A stretch of DNA of 64,000 nt from Rhodospirillales bacterium (GCA_028278135.1 JANQEW010000029.1:464889-528888), one strand, 5' to 3'; shown: positions 1 through 10,495, counted from the stretch's first letter. The notes: generated by a model not told the origin, from the sequence alone. Numbers and translations: made by a program.

Positions 1-62
1 TCATCATGGCGGCACGGGCACACTGGTTTGATGCGAAGACGAATAACGTAGAGAGTACCTGA
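1..62 (+). CDS. nusA: NusA, C-terminal end (partial)
   Basis: Reading from base 3, the frame gives IMAARAHWFDAKTN and stops with TGA at 60-62. The I/V-M-x-ARAHWF ending is the usual tail of alphaproteobacterial NusA, the transcription termination/antitermination factor. Its place directly before ylxR, infB and rbfA is the conserved order. Only about 19 codons are in the window, so the call rests on the tail motif plus context. Confidence 0.75.
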   Translation, partial: IMAARAHWFDAKTNNVEST

Positions 63-129
63 CTGGATGAACATAGGGATGATTGGGATGATAGAGTAGT
101 TAGTATAGAGCAAATTGCGATGTGGCGGC

Positions 130-744
130 ATGATGGAGCTGTACAGGGAGGGGTCTTTTCAAGCAGGGCGGCAGCATATTGTAACACGGAGATGTTTGGT
201 CAGCAGAGCCAACATGCCTCAGGTAGCGATGATTCGCTTTGTAATTGGGCCCGAGGCGCGAGTAGTTCCCGATGTTAAGGCCAAGCTGCCGGGACGGGGT
301 TTGTGGTTAAGTGCGCGTCGCGAGGTGTTAGAAACGGCAATGGCGAGGAGGGTATTTGCCAAAGCGGCGCGCCAGCCTGTGGTCGTTCCTGTCGATTTAG
401 CGCAGAGGGTTGATGATTTGCTTGTGCGCCATGTCCTTGATCTGGTCGGATTGGGAAGACGCGCGGGCGTTGTGGTTTTGGGATATGAAAAAATCTTCGC
501 AGCCTTGAAAGCTGGGCAAATTTCTTTTTTGATAGAAGCACATGATGGTTCTCCTGCTAAAGGACTCAGACGTCTGAGTGATGAGTTGCCAGTTGTAAGG
601 CTGTTCAGTGTTTGCGCATTAGGGGCGGCAGTTGGTAAATTAGAGGTTGTACGCTTGGCATTAAAAAAAAGTAATATGGCAAAAACCTTGTTGTTAGAGG
701 CGAGTCGTCTCGCGTGCTATCGCGGGCTTGGTGGGTATGTCTGA
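130..744 (+). CDS. ylxR: YlxR-family RNA-binding protein (DUF448 + L7Ae-like)
   Basis: The N-terminal half is a YlxR/DUF448 domain: an RRCLVSR start, then the signature PGRGLWLSARR around residue 60. The C-terminal half (about residues 105-190) resembles the L7Ae-like fold found fused to YlxR in alphaproteobacteria (GLGRRAGVVVLGYEKI). The family binds RNA or nucleoid and sits between nusA and infB, as here. The frame is open upstream to a TTG at 115, but ATG codons at 130 and 133 are more likely starts; no strong ribosome-binding site decides between them. A precise role is unknown. Confidence 0.85.
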   Translation: MMELYREGSFQAGRQHIVTRRCLVSRANMPQVAMIRFVIGPEARVVPDVKAKLPGRGLWLSARREVLETAMARRVFAKAARQPVVVPVDLAQRVDDLLVRHVLDLVGLGRRAGVVVLGYEKIFAALKAGQISFLIEAHDGSPAKGLRRLSDELPVVRLFSVCALGAAVGKLEVVRLALKKSNMAKTLLLEASRLACYRGLGGYV

Positions 745-836
745 TGCTCTCAGATCAGAGAGCTGAATTTATTTTGCGGCATCTTGAGATGCTGTCAATG
801 TTTGCTTGATCTGCGCCGAAGAAAAGCTGGAACTAC

Positions 837-3368
837 ATGAACGAGAAAAACCATAAATTGTCCTTGTCGCCTAAGAGAAGACTTGAGCTCAGGAAAACGG
901 TAGATGCCGGTCAGGTACGCCAAAGCTTTTCTCACGGCCGTTCCAAGGTTGTCGCTGTTGAGGTTCGCAAAAAGCGAAGTATTCAAGGTCATTTCTCTGC
1001 AAGTGGAGATGTCCATGTCACTGAAGATGTACTTCTTACAATTGCTAATGGTGATGGAGATCTAACAGCACAAGAAAAGGCTAGCCGTATGCGCGCTTTA
1101 AAAGAAGCCGCACAGCAGAAGGCAGAAGCAGAGGCACGTCGGCGGGCCGAGGAGGAAGCGAGACTCAAGGAAGAAGAAGAGAATCGCCGTCGGGCTGCTG
1201 AAGAAGAAGAGAAAAGACGCAAGGCCGATCAACAGGCGATGGAACAGAATCATCACGTGCCTGGGAACATGGCCGTTGCTCCTTCACGAGAGAAGAGCCG
1301 ACCCGAGGGGGGGCGCAAAACAGGGGAGGAGAAGCGTACGGGAGAGAAAAATGGCGCAGAATTGCTCCGCTCTCGTGTCCTCCTAGAAGAGGAAGAGGAA
1401 GAAGGGGAGCGAAAGAAAGGACAACGGTCTCCTCAAACAAAGCAACCTGCCGCTAAACGCGAAGCACGGCGTCGTTCTGCTAAGCTCACTGTGACATCTG
1501 CTCTGGACGATGATGATCGTTCTCAGCGTGGGCGATCTATTGCCGCTCTGCGACGCGCTCAGGAAAAAGAACGCCGCAAACACATTCTGCAACAGAAGTC
1601 GAACGAGAAGGTGGTCCGCGAGGTGGTTATTCCTGAAGCCATCACTGTACAGGAATTGGCGAACCGTATGGCAGAACGTGGGGCAAACGTTATCAAGATT
1701 TTGATGCGTGTAGGCGTGATGGCAACTATTAATCAATCTATTGATGCAGATACTGCTGAACTAGTTGTCAGTGAGTTTGGTCATCTCTCCAAGCGTGTCG
1801 CGGATGCTGACATTGAGGAGGGCGTGCTAGGGCCTGAAGACATGGCAGACCAGCTTGTGCCGCGGGCACCCGTCGTCACGGTTATGGGTCATGTGGATCA
1901 TGGCAAGACTTCTCTACTGGATGCCTTACGGCGGACAGACGTTGTTTCAGGGGAAGCCGGTGGCATTACCCAACACATTGGAGCCTACCAAGTGGCCTTA
2001 CCGACTGGACAGCACATCACATTCATTGATACGCCAGGACATGAAGCCTTCACCGCCATGCGAGCCCGCGGTGCTAAAGTAACGGATATTGTGGTTCTCG
2101 TCGTCGCTGCCGATGATGGTGTGATGCCGCAGACCATAGAAGCCATTCGTCACGCCCGTGCTGCTGGGGTCCCCGTCGTAGTCGCCATTAACAAGCTTGA
2201 TCGACCAGAAGCTAATCCAGAACGTGTGCGTAACGATCTTCTGCAACATGGAATTGTTCTGGAAAGCCAAGGCGGTGATGTCTTGTCTGTCGAGGTTTCA
2301 GCAAAGAATCGGTTGAATCTCGACAGACTGGAGGAGGCAGTTCTATTGCAAGCCGAAATACTGGATCTCAAAGCCAATCCAGAGCGTTCTGCGGTAGGAA
2401 CGATCATCGAAGCGCGTGTGGAAAAGGGACGTGGCTCTGTGGCAACAGTTCTTGTCCAGCGTGGCACTCTCAAAACCGGTGACGTGTTTGTCGGTGGCAA
2501 GGAATGGGGACGCGTTCGTGCCATGTTGGATGACAGAGGACGGCGTGTGGAACAGGCAGGTCCTGCGGTCCCCGTTGAAGTCCTAGGCTTTCAGGCAGCA
2601 CCTGATGCTGGCGACGATTTTATTGTGGTTGAAGATGAGATGAGGGCACGTGAGATTGCCAGTTACCGCCAGCGCAAACAACGCGAAACTCAACATGTTC
2701 AGAGCGGCCGTAGCACTCTGCAAGAGATGTTTACCCGTATCCGTACTGGAGATTCCAAAGAACTTGCTGTTGTTATTAAGGGGGACGTCCAAGGTTCAGT
2801 AGAAGCTCTCCTTAGTACATTAGGGAAACTCTGTACAAGTAGTGCAAAGGTACGTGTTTTACATTCCTCAGTTGGTGGGATTAACGAATCTGATGTTACT
2901 CTTGCTAAGGCATCGCAGGCCTTGATTGTTGGCTTCAACGTCCGTGCTAATCCGCAGGCTAGAGAAATGGCCCGTCGGGATGGTGTCGATATTCGGTATT
3001 ATTCTGTCATCTATAACGTAGCCGATGACATACGAGCAGTACTCTCTGGCATGTTAGAGCCAACTTACCGTGAGAAGTTTTTAGGGTACGCAGAGATCAG
3101 GCAAGTCTTTACCATAAGCCGCCTTGGCAAGGTGGCTGGTTGCATGGTAACAGAAGGGTTGATTCGGCGGGGTGCGAGAGTGCGCCTTTTAAGAGATAAT
3201 GTAGTTGTTCATGAGGGCAATCTTTTTCAACTAAAAAGATTTAAGGAGGACACACGCGAAGTACGAGCTGGTTTTGATTGTGGCGTGTGTTTTGAGAATT
3301 TTCACGACATACGGGACCATGACATGGTTGAATGCTATGAAATGGAGAAAGTCGCTCCTGCTCTGTGA
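837..3368 (+). CDS. infB: Translation initiation factor IF-2
   Basis: An 843-residue GTPase that places initiator tRNA on the 30S subunit. A short N-terminal IF2 domain is followed by a long charged Lys/Arg/Glu-rich linker (about residues 90-270), IF2_N (about 285-335), and the G domain with GHVDHGKT at residues 351-358, DTPGHE and NKLD. Domains II-IV follow to the C-terminus. The length is normal for the class. ATG at 837 agrees with the family N-terminus ([14 protein letters not shown]). It follows ylxR with about 90 bp between. A 7-bp tandem repeat lies across its TGA stop. Confidence 0.98.
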   Translation: MNEKNHKLSLSPKRRLELRKTVDAGQVRQSFSHGRSKVVAVEVRKKRSIQGHFSASGDVHVTEDVLLTIANGDGDLTAQEKASRMRALKEAAQQKAEAEARRRAEEEARLKEEEENRRRAAEEEEKRRKADQQAMEQNHHVPGNMAVAPSREKSRPEGGRKTGEEKRTGEKNGAELLRSRVLLEEEEEEGERKKGQRSPQTKQPAAKREARRRSAKLTVTSALDDDDRSQRGRSIAALRRAQEKERRKHILQQKSNEKVVREVVIPEAITVQELANRMAERGANVIKILMRVGVMATINQSIDADTAELVVSEFGHLSKRVADADIEEGVLGPEDMADQLVPRAPVVTVMGHVDHGKTSLLDALRRTDVVSGEAGGITQHIGAYQVALPTGQHITFIDTPGHEAFTAMRARGAKVTDIVVLVVAADDGVMPQTIEAIRHARAAGVPVVVAINKLDRPEANPERVRNDLLQHGIVLESQGGDVLSVEVSAKNRLNLDRLEEAVLLQAEILDLKANPERSAVGTIIEARVEKGRGSVATVLVQRGTLKTGDVFVGGKEWGRVRAMLDDRGRRVEQAGPAVPVEVLGFQAAPDAGDDFIVVEDEMRAREIASYRQRKQRETQHVQSGRSTLQEMFTRIRTGDSKELAVVIKGDVQGSVEALLSTLGKLCTSSAKVRVLHSSVGGINESDVTLAKASQALIVGFNVRANPQAREMARRDGVDIRYYSVIYNVADDIRAVLSGMLEPTYREKFLGYAEIRQVFTISRLGKVAGCMVTEGLIRRGARVRLLRDNVVVHEGNLFQLKRFKEDTREVRAGFDCGVCFENFHDIRDHDMVECYEMEKVAPAL

Positions 3369-3377
3369 AATGTGAAA
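3364..3377 (+). repeat. 7-bp tandem duplication across infB stop
   Basis: The unit tgtgaaa occurs twice head to tail; the first copy contains the infB stop codon. Confidence 0.8.
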
Positions 3378-3424
3378 TAAGGCAGACTCTTCCGATGATG
3401 GACTGTGGAGAGCTTTTTATGTGG

Positions 3425-3456
3425 TATGCTCTTTAAGAGATATGCTCTTTACGAGA
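3425..3456 (+). repeat. 16-bp tandem duplication before rbfA
   Basis: tatgctctttaagaga is followed at once by a copy with one change (a to c at position 12). It lies just 5' of the likely rbfA ATG and would add spurious in-frame residues if an upstream GTG (3421) were used. Confidence 0.85.
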
Positions 3457-3465
3457 TTTATCTTC

Positions 3466-3918
3466 ATGACTAGAAAATTCTTTGTTAGATTGCGAGAACA
3501 TCGACAACTAAGAGTTGGCGAATCTATACGTCATGCACTGGCTCAACTGATTGAACGTACGGATTTCCGTGCTCCGGAGCTTGTTCAAAGCAGCCTCACT
3601 GTTACAGAAGTACGGATGAGTCCTGATTTGCGAAATGCGCTCGTTTTTATGGTGCCTCTTGGGGGTCGTGATCCAACCGTCATGCTCGCCGGCCTAAGGC
3701 GTGTCCGTCCCTTTCTTCGTCACGCCATCGCGCGTATGGTGCCGCTGCAATTTGTACCAGAACTGATATTCAGGGCAGATACACGCTTTGAAGAAGCTAG
3801 TCAGATTGAGGCCATTCTGCGCAGACCTGATGTGCGACGGGATATACAGACTGGCAGCACTGAGCATGATGGACCTCATGACACAGAGGACACAACAAAA
3901 AAACAGGGGAAGACGTGA
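3466..3918 (+). CDS. rbfA: 30S ribosome-binding factor A
   Basis: RbfA is a KH-fold protein that helps mature the 5' end of 16S rRNA and is important in the cold. After ATG 3466 the protein begins MTRKFFVRLREHRQLRVGE and continues with the family core (IRHALAQLIERTDFR, LTVTEVRMSPDLRNALVFMVPLGG), ending in a polar tail; about 150 residues. The frame is open back to a GTG at 3421, but that stretch is a duplicated 16-bp repeat, so I prefer the internal ATG. truB, rpsO and pnp, which usually follow, are absent; repeats and a tRNA-Ser come next. Confidence 0.93.
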   Translation: MTRKFFVRLREHRQLRVGESIRHALAQLIERTDFRAPELVQSSLTVTEVRMSPDLRNALVFMVPLGGRDPTVMLAGLRRVRPFLRHAIARMVPLQFVPELIFRADTRFEEASQIEAILRRPDVRRDIQTGSTEHDGPHDTEDTTKKQGKT

Positions 3919-3921
3919 CAT

Positions 3922-3970
3922 GATTACATGGATTCCATGTACATGGATTACATGAATTACATGGATTACA
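3922..3970 (+). repeat. Degenerate 9-bp tandem repeat
   Basis: About five copies of gattacatg (with variants gattccatg and aattacatg, one copy shortened) follow the rbfA stop by 4 bp. No spacer structure like a CRISPR array. Confidence 0.85.
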
Positions 3971-3991
3971 GCCGCTACGGAAAAAAAGCGG

Positions 3992-4079
3992 CGGAGGGAG
4001 TGGGATTCGAACCCACGATACGTTTCTAACATATACACGCTCTCCAGGCGTGCGCCTTAAACCGCTCGGCCACCCCTCC
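3992..4079 (-). tRNA. tRNA-Ser(GGA)
   Basis: Read on the minus strand, a 7-bp acceptor stem (GGAGGGG/TCCCTCC), a D-arm with GCCGAGCGGTTTAAGGC, the anticodon loop CTGGAGA (anticodon GGA), a long class II variable arm and a T-arm GGTTCGAATCC are all present. Discriminator G; the following bases are CCG, so CCA is not encoded. A T7 tract follows a few bases downstream and may help end transcription. Confidence 0.95.
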
Positions 4080-4093
4080 ACCATGCCACCATG
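4078..4093 (+). repeat. 8-bp tandem duplication at tRNA-Ser 5' end
   Basis: ccaccatg occurs twice head to tail, overlapping the first two bases of the tRNA-Ser gene and running into its promoter side. Confidence 0.7.
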
Positions 4094-4287
4094 CAAGACT
4101 ACTCAATGGCATACTTGAATACAAGAAGCGCAATCAATCCTGCGGCTCGGGGAACAGCACTGGACAACCTGTAAGGAATACGCTCAATCCTCTTTGATGT
4201 CACGTCACGTCCCCTCGCGAGCATGCGCCGCCGGCTAGCCAGGCCAGGTCAGGGGACGCAAGCAACGCGGCTCTGTGCCCTACGCGG

Positions 4288-6012
4288 CTACAGGAAATTC
4301 CTGGCCCTGGCAAGTCCAAAAGCATCGTTAACGTCTAACCAGTGGCCTGTGATGTAAGCGATACGTGGCGGGTACCCTCTGGCCACTAGGCGGTTAAAAA
4401 GATCAGGCAACGATGCGGTAGCAAGCGTACCATCTGTGCGCATAGCAGAAAGCTCTGTTCGCACCATCGCAGCCCCTTGTGCCGATAACCGAGCCAACCC
4501 AATCCACTCGCCACAAATCTGGTTACTGGTTAAAGTAGTTGATATACAACACAATTCCACGACATTCTCGTCGTCTAGATAGTGGCGACTGTGTGGGAAT
4601 GTGCAATGAACAAGGTCAGAGGAGCGCTTGACATCGCTCTCTGGTGCCGTGCTATCGACGGCGAGTACGATATTTCCAGGTGTTTGCAAGAGTTCAGATA
4701 AAATATAGTCTCGAAAAAGAATGTCTCCATAAGAGAGAATGCACTCACCAGATAATTTGTGCTCCGCACATGCTAAAGAAGCTGCTTCACCTGTGGTGGC
4801 ATAAGAGTCGTTTATAAGTTTTTCGATGTCTGGAAGGGAAATGGCTTCAGGGCAGTAGCCAGCGACGACCGTCACACCCCGTACCCCCGCACCTGTCAGA
4901 GATCGTACGAGTCTTCTCAACAAAGGCTCGCCACGTACGTCCAGCATGCACTTTGGCCGATCCGCGGTTAGAGTTGAAAGCTGGCTGCCACGGGAAGCGG
5001 CCAGCACTACCGCTTTCACGGTACGTCGTTGACCGGGTAAATAGCGTTTTGCCGCCGCTGTTAATTCGGCTTCGCCGGCAATGTCAAAAACGTCGGAAAT
5101 GCTTGCAATGTGTTCCTCCACTCCGACTAGCCCCTGTTCACGATAGATGCGGCCACTAACGTCACGCATAGCAGAAAGTGCGGCACGTAGATTATGATTA
5201 GCCCAGATACACATTGAAATCCCCGTCTGCCGGTAGTGGTCCGTCGGTGTGAGATAGTACATCGTGGGAGCAATGAGGAGTGGTGCGCGCTTCTTCCATG
5301 CAGCGGCGAAATGTAAAATCTCCTCCGCAGTGGATTTCTTCGAGTGAATCAGAATGCCATCTGCTCCTGCTGCATGGTAAGCCTCCGCTCTTTTCAGGGC
5401 TTCCTCCAGACCATGACCAGCAATGAATGCTTCGACACGGGCAATGATGGAAAAATCAGGATTAGTCTGACTATCTTTACCTGCTTTGATCTTGCCACAA
5501 AATTCGTCTATAGCGGCTAAGCTCTGAGAACCATTGAGAAAGGAATTTGTCTTAGGAAAAAGTTTATCCTCGATACACACAGCAGCAATCTGCCTTTGGC
5601 AGAGTTTCTTAACGAACCGGCGAAAATTGTTAAAGTCACCGTAGCCCGTATCACCATCCACGAGAATAGGAATCGATGTGGCGTCCGCCATGAACTCCAG
5701 CACGTCAAGAACCTGAGTCCACGAAGCCTCATTGCGATCACGTACTCCTAGGGCCGCTGAAATGGAGAGGCCGGAAGCCCAGATACCTTCGAACCCTGCG
5801 TCCTCAACTACACGGGCCGACAGCCCATTATGGGCCTCCATCAGAAACGTTAGTGTTGGAGCAGTGAGTTGCGCACGAAAGTGGGCTGCTTTCGACCGTT
5901 CCCATCTAGAGTCCTCACTCATGAGGCGTGACGTCATAGATTTGACCTTTCTTGCCAACACACCATCCGTACCGCCTCCAACAGGAGACATAACGGCAAC
6001 AACGCTCCTCAT
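4288..6012 (-). CDS. pepM: Phosphoenolpyruvate mutase fused to a nucleotidyltransferase
   Basis: The N-terminal domain (about residues 35-325) is a PEP mutase of the isocitrate lyase superfamily: [27 protein letters not shown] and the diagnostic [10 protein letters not shown]. PepM turns PEP into phosphonopyruvate, the entry step of C-P bond biosynthesis. The C-terminal domain (about 330-574) is an NTP transferase: [30 protein letters not shown], then SYGDILF. Such fusions are linked to CTP activation of phosphonates before transfer to a lipid or glycan. The P-loop-like start reads AASRGSQ rather than the usual AAGxGSR. ATG 6012 overlaps the der stop by 4 bp (ATGA), suggesting coupled translation, although an internal Met (residue 26 or 31) is possible. 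No decarboxylase or transaminase gene is adjacent. Confidence 0.9.
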   Translation of the reverse strand: MRSVVAVMSPVGGGTDGVLARKVKSMTSRLMSEDSRWERSKAAHFRAQLTAPTLTFLMEAHNGLSARVVEDAGFEGIWASGLSISAALGVRDRNEASWTQVLDVLEFMADATSIPILVDGDTGYGDFNNFRRFVKKLCQRQIAAVCIEDKLFPKTNSFLNGSQSLAAIDEFCGKIKAGKDSQTNPDFSIIARVEAFIAGHGLEEALKRAEAYHAAGADGILIHSKKSTAEEILHFAAAWKKRAPLLIAPTMYYLTPTDHYRQTGISMCIWANHNLRAALSAMRDVSGRIYREQGLVGVEEHIASISDVFDIAGEAELTAAAKRYLPGQRRTVKAVVLAASRGSQLSTLTADRPKCMLDVRGEPLLRRLVRSLTGAGVRGVTVVAGYCPEAISLPDIEKLINDSYATTGEAASLACAEHKLSGECILSYGDILFRDYILSELLQTPGNIVLAVDSTAPESDVKRSSDLVHCTFPHSRHYLDDENVVELCCISTTLTSNQICGEWIGLARLSAQGAAMVRTELSAMRTDGTLATASLPDLFNRLVARGYPPRIAYITGHWLDVNDAFGLARARNFL

Positions 6013-7367
6013 GACTGGACATGCTGTGGATAAGACGTCCCGCTTCGCCTGGTATAGAGCCGCACAGGGACACCCGGCAGATCAAATGTTCGCCGCAAGT
6101 CATTAATCAGATAGCGCAAATAGGAATCTGGTAAATCCTCCGGCCGGCTGCCGAACAGTACAAAGGTCGGCGGTCGTGTGCCAGTCTGGGTTAAATAGCG
6201 CAGCTGGAGACGGCGGCCGTGTTGCCCGATGGGCGGAGGGTGGCGGTTCACGGTTGTAGATAACCAGCGGTTAAGATTTGCTGTTCGTATCCGTCTGTTC
6301 CAAAGGACAGAGGCATTGAAGACAGCCTGTAACAACTGCTCTACCCCCGCTCCAGTCTGCGCTGACAGCGGAGTCGCACGCAAACCCCATGCTTGGGGCA
6401 GAGTGTGTGCGAGCCGTTTTTGTAGTTGCTCCTCTACAGCGGCACAGTCCCGCACTGTATCCCACTTGTTAACAGCGATCACCAGAGCACGCCCTTCTCT
6501 AATAACCGTACGGGCAATGGCGAGATCCTGACGTTCCAACATGGCGCTGGGGTCTAGCAATAAAACAATAATTTGTGCAAGATCTATTGCCTTCAGAGCA
6601 TGACTTCTTGCTATTTTTTCTAACATATCAGATATTTTTACACGTTTTCTAATACCAGGCGTATCTATAAGACGCATCAAATGACCACGCCAATTATAAT
6701 TTACAGAGATTGTATCTCTGGTAATGCCCTTTTCAGGACCAGTTACCATTCTTTCTTCACGTAAAAGAAAATTTACGAGTGTGGATTTGCCAACATTTGG
6801 ACGCCCAACAATCGCCAAGGTAGGCATTGTCTCGCCACAATGACCCATAACCTCCTCAGACAAAGCTCTGTTACTATCGGAGAAAGGCAGTAGAGCTTCT
6901 ATGAGGTTAGCTAGACCATCCCCGTGTTCAGCAGATAGAAGGATTGGTTCACCTAGCCCTAAAGCATAAGATTCCCAAAGGCCCAAGCGGCTTGCCGTGT
7001 GCTCACACTTATTAGCGACGAGCACTACAGGTGTACGCCATTGCCGTAAGACACGAGCAAAGTGGTGATCCACTGATGTAACACCAAGATGGGCATCAAT
7101 AAGCATCAGAGCGACATCAGCCTGGGCAACGGCCTTTCGCGTCTGAGCATATAAGCGTCCTTCTAACGTCTCTGGTGCTGCTTCTTCTAACCCTGCAGTG
7201 TCTATGGCTGTGAATGTTAAACCGCCCACCGTGGCCTGGCCTTCTCGTCGATCTCGTGTTACACCAGGCTGCTTATGAACAATCGCTAAGCGCCGGCCGA
7301 CAAGACGGTTGAAAAGAGTCGATTTGCCGACATTAGGCCGGCCGACGATGGCAACAACAAAACTCAT
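6009..7367 (-). CDS. der: Ribosome-assembly GTPase Der (EngA)
   Basis: Der acts in 50S subunit assembly. Two G domains are visible in tandem: the first starts at residue 8 with [21 protein letters not shown] and NKCE; the second (from about residue 185) has [22 protein letters not shown] and NKWD. A C-terminal KH-like domain completes 452 residues, normal length. Downstream of bamB on the same strand, as in many proteobacteria (yfgM-bamB-der). Its stop overlaps the start of the PepM fusion. Confidence 0.97.
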   Translation of the reverse strand: MSFVVAIVGRPNVGKSTLFNRLVGRRLAIVHKQPGVTRDRREGQATVGGLTFTAIDTAGLEEAAPETLEGRLYAQTRKAVAQADVALMLIDAHLGVTSVDHHFARVLRQWRTPVVLVANKCEHTASRLGLWESYALGLGEPILLSAEHGDGLANLIEALLPFSDSNRALSEEVMGHCGETMPTLAIVGRPNVGKSTLVNFLLREERMVTGPEKGITRDTISVNYNWRGHLMRLIDTPGIRKRVKISDMLEKIARSHALKAIDLAQIIVLLLDPSAMLERQDLAIARTVIREGRALVIAVNKWDTVRDCAAVEEQLQKRLAHTLPQAWGLRATPLSAQTGAGVEQLLQAVFNASVLWNRRIRTANLNRWLSTTVNRHPPPIGQHGRRLQLRYLTQTGTRPPTFVLFGSRPEDLPDSYLRYLINDLRRTFDLPGVPVRLYTRRSGTSYPQHVQS

Positions 7368-7410
7368 GGTTCTCTAGGGCTTTCCAAGCGCTTCCTTCCC
7401 TCACACTTAT

Positions 7411-8742
7411 CTATTGATAGGCCATTAGATTACCACTCTTAGTAAGAATATAAGTTGTCAAATCCGCCACAAAAGGAGGAAGGCGAACCTCAGCCTGCAA
7501 CTCACTCTCACCCAGCAGAGAACCCGTGTAAGGCGATAAAGTAACTACTTTACCGTGGAAACTGACCACGACCAGTCTCTCACCTGCTAGTACAGGGCCA
7601 GTCCAGTAGATTCGCTCATCCATCTTCTCTGGATTTTTCCAGCGTGGTAGTTCTGTTATCCAAACAAGGCGGCCACTCTGGGCCTCTAGGGCGACAAGAT
7701 CACCATCTGTCGTTAAGACGAACAAGAAATTATTCACCACTATAGGAGGATAATCACTACCTATTGCTATTTCCCATAATTTTTCTCCAGAATAGAGGTT
7801 GATGGCTACCATCAAACCGTTGTGACTCACAGCGTACACACACCCATTATAAATAATAGGTTGCGATATTACATCAAATATACTCTTATTAGTTAAAACA
7901 TGATGTCTCTTCCCGAGAGGAGCACTCCACATCTGTTTGCCATTCTCAGCACGTAGAGCAACAAGCTCGCCCGAAGAAAGGGCCACTACAACTATACTAC
8001 CGTCCACTGCTGGCGGCGCCCCTCCCAGCATGGTTGTTACTTCCGCTACGCCGCGACGGTACCATAGTTCTTCCCCACTCTCTATAGCCAGAGCCCTGAC
8101 TTCATTTTCCCTGTTGAGCACAAACACTCGCGATTCCCTGATAGTGGGAGCCGTCCGCATGGGAATCCCACCACCGGTACGCTGGTGCCACAGTCTAGCG
8201 CCTGTGTCCGAACGCAGTGCCACCACACTACCCCAGCCAGTAGTAACGAAAACCCTTCCTTTTCCATCTGCCGCAATGCCGCCAGCGAGTAGAGTGTCCA
8301 GTCCTTCCGACTTCTGCAGCAGGTTTTTTTTCCATAAGGTGTGACCAGACTGGGTGTCGATAGCGTAGACGACCGCTTGAGAATCTATCAGATAAATCCG
8401 CCCGTCTGCAACGATGAGATGAGCAAGCATACCATTGCGCCCATTTACTGTAAATCCTCTTTTCTTTTGCCATATTTGATTGAGAAATGTATTAACTTTT
8501 AAATGATTTCCCATATGAGTATAACGTTCTCCTGATTGCATTCCCTCTCTATTGCGTCGTGCAGGCGGTAAAGTAATATGCAAGGGTATACTTGTTTCCA
8601 GCTTCAAAGTACGTTCATGTGCAAACACCGAAATTCGCTTGCCTTGCAGTGGAGACCACTTCTGGTTCCCTCGCCAGAGATCGCAAGCAGTAAGATTCAG
8701 GCCAAGAGCCAGAAGAGCAATGATCACAAGGAAGCGGCGCAA
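7411..8742 (-). CDS. bamB: Outer membrane assembly lipoprotein BamB
   Basis: A 443-residue lipoprotein of the BAM complex, which inserts beta-barrel proteins. The N-terminus is a lipoprotein signal with lipobox LTAC (Cys at residue 20). The rest is a PQQ-like beta-propeller with repeated blades such as VYAIDTQSGHTLWKKNL, VVALRSDTGARLWHQRT and LVALRAENGKQMWSAPL. It lies between the YfgM-like gene and der, the conserved order, with 18 and 43 bp gaps, so co-transcription is likely. Confidence 0.95.
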   Translation of the reverse strand: MRRFLVIIALLALGLNLTACDLWRGNQKWSPLQGKRISVFAHERTLKLETSIPLHITLPPARRNREGMQSGERYTHMGNHLKVNTFLNQIWQKKRGFTVNGRNGMLAHLIVADGRIYLIDSQAVVYAIDTQSGHTLWKKNLLQKSEGLDTLLAGGIAADGKGRVFVTTGWGSVVALRSDTGARLWHQRTGGGIPMRTAPTIRESRVFVLNRENEVRALAIESGEELWYRRGVAEVTTMLGGAPPAVDGSIVVVALSSGELVALRAENGKQMWSAPLGKRHHVLTNKSIFDVISQPIIYNGCVYAVSHNGLMVAINLYSGEKLWEIAIGSDYPPIVVNNFLFVLTTDGDLVALEAQSGRLVWITELPRWKNPEKMDERIYWTGPVLAGERLVVVSFHGKVVTLSPYTGSLLGESELQAEVRLPPFVADLTTYILTKSGNLMAYQ

Positions 8743-8760
8743 GTGGCCTCCTACCTCCTA

Positions 8761-9486
8761 CTACGTGTCTTTGTCCCGTCCCATAGAAAAGAGCGGCAGG
8801 GTTTGCCGTAGAATGTTGGCACGACTGCGGATACCGGCAGGTGCCTGCAGGTCATCAGCCAGGCGTGTCAGAATGACGTGAGCGGTGATAGAATCTTCCC
8901 GTTTTATGGCTAGTATCGCGGTGATTTCAAGCGCTAAGAAACGCCATGGGCTCTTTTCTGCTATCAGAGGAGATAGTAAATAATATATCTCCGCGTCAGA
9001 AACGATTCCTATACCATTAAGGGCTGTAAGAAAAGCAGCGGCCTCACGATAAGGCCTGGGCACGACAGGATTTGCGGCGACCCGTCGCCACATCGCAAGA
9101 GCTTTAGCGAACTCACCCTTCTCTTCCCGTTTGGCAAAGACAGCGGCTAGCCGCAATGTCGCCAAAACCTTGTATCCGCCGTCAGCCTCGGCCGCCAGGG
9201 CTGCCAACATAGCAGCGCCTTCGGCCGTATGACCAGAATCCATGAGAAGTCTAGATTCGTCATAGCGAAGAGCATAGGCTACAATCTTCCTCGCCTGCCA
9301 TTGTTTCCAGACTTCTGATCCAGCTATCAGGATGAGAAGACAAACGGTTATTGTCAGGATAAGGCTGCTATATTTTCGCCAAAGCTGCTGCAGTTGTTCC
9401 GCACGCAAGTCCTTGTTAACTTCCTGAATGAAAGCAGCCTCGTGAGGAGGGTCAGGTATTCTTTTGTGGTACTCCATATACTTCAT
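8761..9486 (-). CDS. YfgM-like membrane-anchored TPR protein
   Basis: A cytoplasmic N-terminus (IPDPPHEAAFIQEVNKDLR) precedes one membrane segment (YSSLILTITVCLLILIAG) and a TPR-like helical periplasmic domain rich in Ala/Leu helices. This matches the YfgM/DUF2133-type family next to bamB, linked to SecYEG and periplasmic chaperones in E. coli; the function here is inferred from that. Open back to a GTG at 9507; ATG 9486 or 9477 fits better. Three genes (this, bamB, der) run head to tail. Confidence 0.85.
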   Translation of the reverse strand: MKYMEYHKRIPDPPHEAAFIQEVNKDLRAEQLQQLWRKYSSLILTITVCLLILIAGSEVWKQWQARKIVAYALRYDESRLLMDSGHTAEGAAMLAALAAEADGGYKVLATLRLAAVFAKREEKGEFAKALAMWRRVAANPVVPRPYREAAAFLTALNGIGIVSDAEIYYLLSPLIAEKSPWRFLALEITAILAIKREDSITAHVILTRLADDLQAPAGIRSRANILRQTLPLFSMGRDKDT

Positions 9487-9609
9487 GCGGGCTCTGACTT
9501 GTCTCACCTGTGTAAATCCCTAGAGCAAAAACGAGAATCGACAGGAAGAGTCAACCCATGAAACGCTCAATGCGAGTCCTGCTACCAGCACACAGTACAA
9601 TCTTAACTG

Positions 9610-9657
9610 TACAATGTCTCGAGAAGGAAATAATACAATGTCTCGAAAGAAACTGAA
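9610..9657 (+). repeat. 13-bp direct repeat with 24-bp period
   Basis: tacaatgtctcga occurs at 9610 and 9634; flanking bases of the two 24-bp units have diverged. It sits in the spacer between the divergent YfgM-like and NUDIX genes, so it could also be a paired binding site. Confidence 0.65.
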
Positions 9658-9732
9658 ATGAAGGCACTGATATATTATCAGTATTAAGTGTGCTGTATGT
9701 CTTATGTTTTATGTTTTCAGTGTGCGTCAAGC

Positions 9733-10437
9733 ATGGGTGACAAGAATATGAGGATCTCTGACAGGCTGAATGATGCTGACCGGGACAGGGAGAATGAACA
9801 GGTGAAAACGGCAGACAGTGAGGCGTTGTGGGCTGAGGATGTCGATGTGGTGTCGTGTAAGACAGCCTATCAGGGATTCTTCCGTCTCGACTCCTACTGT
9901 GTACGGTATCGCCTTCACACGGGTGGTTGGAGTAAGAAAGTCCAGCGTGAATTGTTTGAGAGAGGGCATGCGGTCGCTGTGCTGCTCTACGATCCGTACA
10001 GGGATGCTTTGGTCTTCATCAAACAGTTCCGTATCGGGGCCCTAGCGGCGGGTTGGGATCCATGGCTCCTTGAAGTTGTCGCCGGTATTATAGAGAATGG
10101 CGAGACAGCGGAACAAGTAGCGCGCCGCGAAGTTCGCGAAGAAGCAGGTTGTGATGTGACCATTTTAAAAAGAGTTGCCTGTTACTTAGCGAGTCCGGGA
10201 GCCTGTACAGAAACAGTAGAGCTTTTTTGTGGGAAAGTCGATTCTGTTCATGTTGGTGGTATTCATGGCTGTGCCGATGAGGGAGAAGATATTCGTGTGA
10301 TAGTGGTTTCATCAGAGCAAGCTCTTAGCATGCTTGCGCAAGGGGCTTTCAACAACGGGGCTATCCTGATTGTCATGCTATGGTTTGCGCTACATCGTGA
10401 CAGGTTACGTCAGGAGTGGCTGAGCACCATGCCATAA
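9733..10437 (+). CDS. nudF: NUDIX hydrolase, ADP-ribose pyrophosphatase type
   Basis: The NUDIX box is complete: GIIENGETAEQVARREVREEAGC (given here in parts: GIIENGE, REVREEAG), around the middle of the protein. The N-terminal region with YRLHTGGWSKKVQRELFERGHAVAVLLYDP-type sequence and the downstream SPGACTETVELFCG match ADP-ribose diphosphatases (NudF/TrgB), which split ADP-ribose into AMP and ribose 5-phosphate. The frame is open to GTG 9688; I prefer ATG 9733 (MGDKN) or 9748. Single gene, divergent from the YfgM-like gene. Substrate is inferred from family. Confidence 0.88.
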   Translation: MGDKNMRISDRLNDADRDRENEQVKTADSEALWAEDVDVVSCKTAYQGFFRLDSYCVRYRLHTGGWSKKVQRELFERGHAVAVLLYDPYRDALVFIKQFRIGALAAGWDPWLLEVVAGIIENGETAEQVARREVREEAGCDVTILKRVACYLASPGACTETVELFCGKVDSVHVGGIHGCADEGEDIRVIVVSSEQALSMLAQGAFNNGAILIVMLWFALHRDRLRQEWLSTMP

Positions 10438-10495
10438 CGCATAGCATCATAGTATGTGCAGGTGCAGAGAGCGCGTGCGCATATGATTAGATGAT

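Noticed and set aside
3922-3970. Possible CRISPR-like array
   Set aside because: Nine-bp units with no spacers and no cas genes; a simple tandem repeat.
3971-3991. GCCGCT...AGCGGC hairpin as a terminator of rbfA or tRNA-Ser
   Set aside because: The T/A-run is inside the loop rather than after the stem in either direction.
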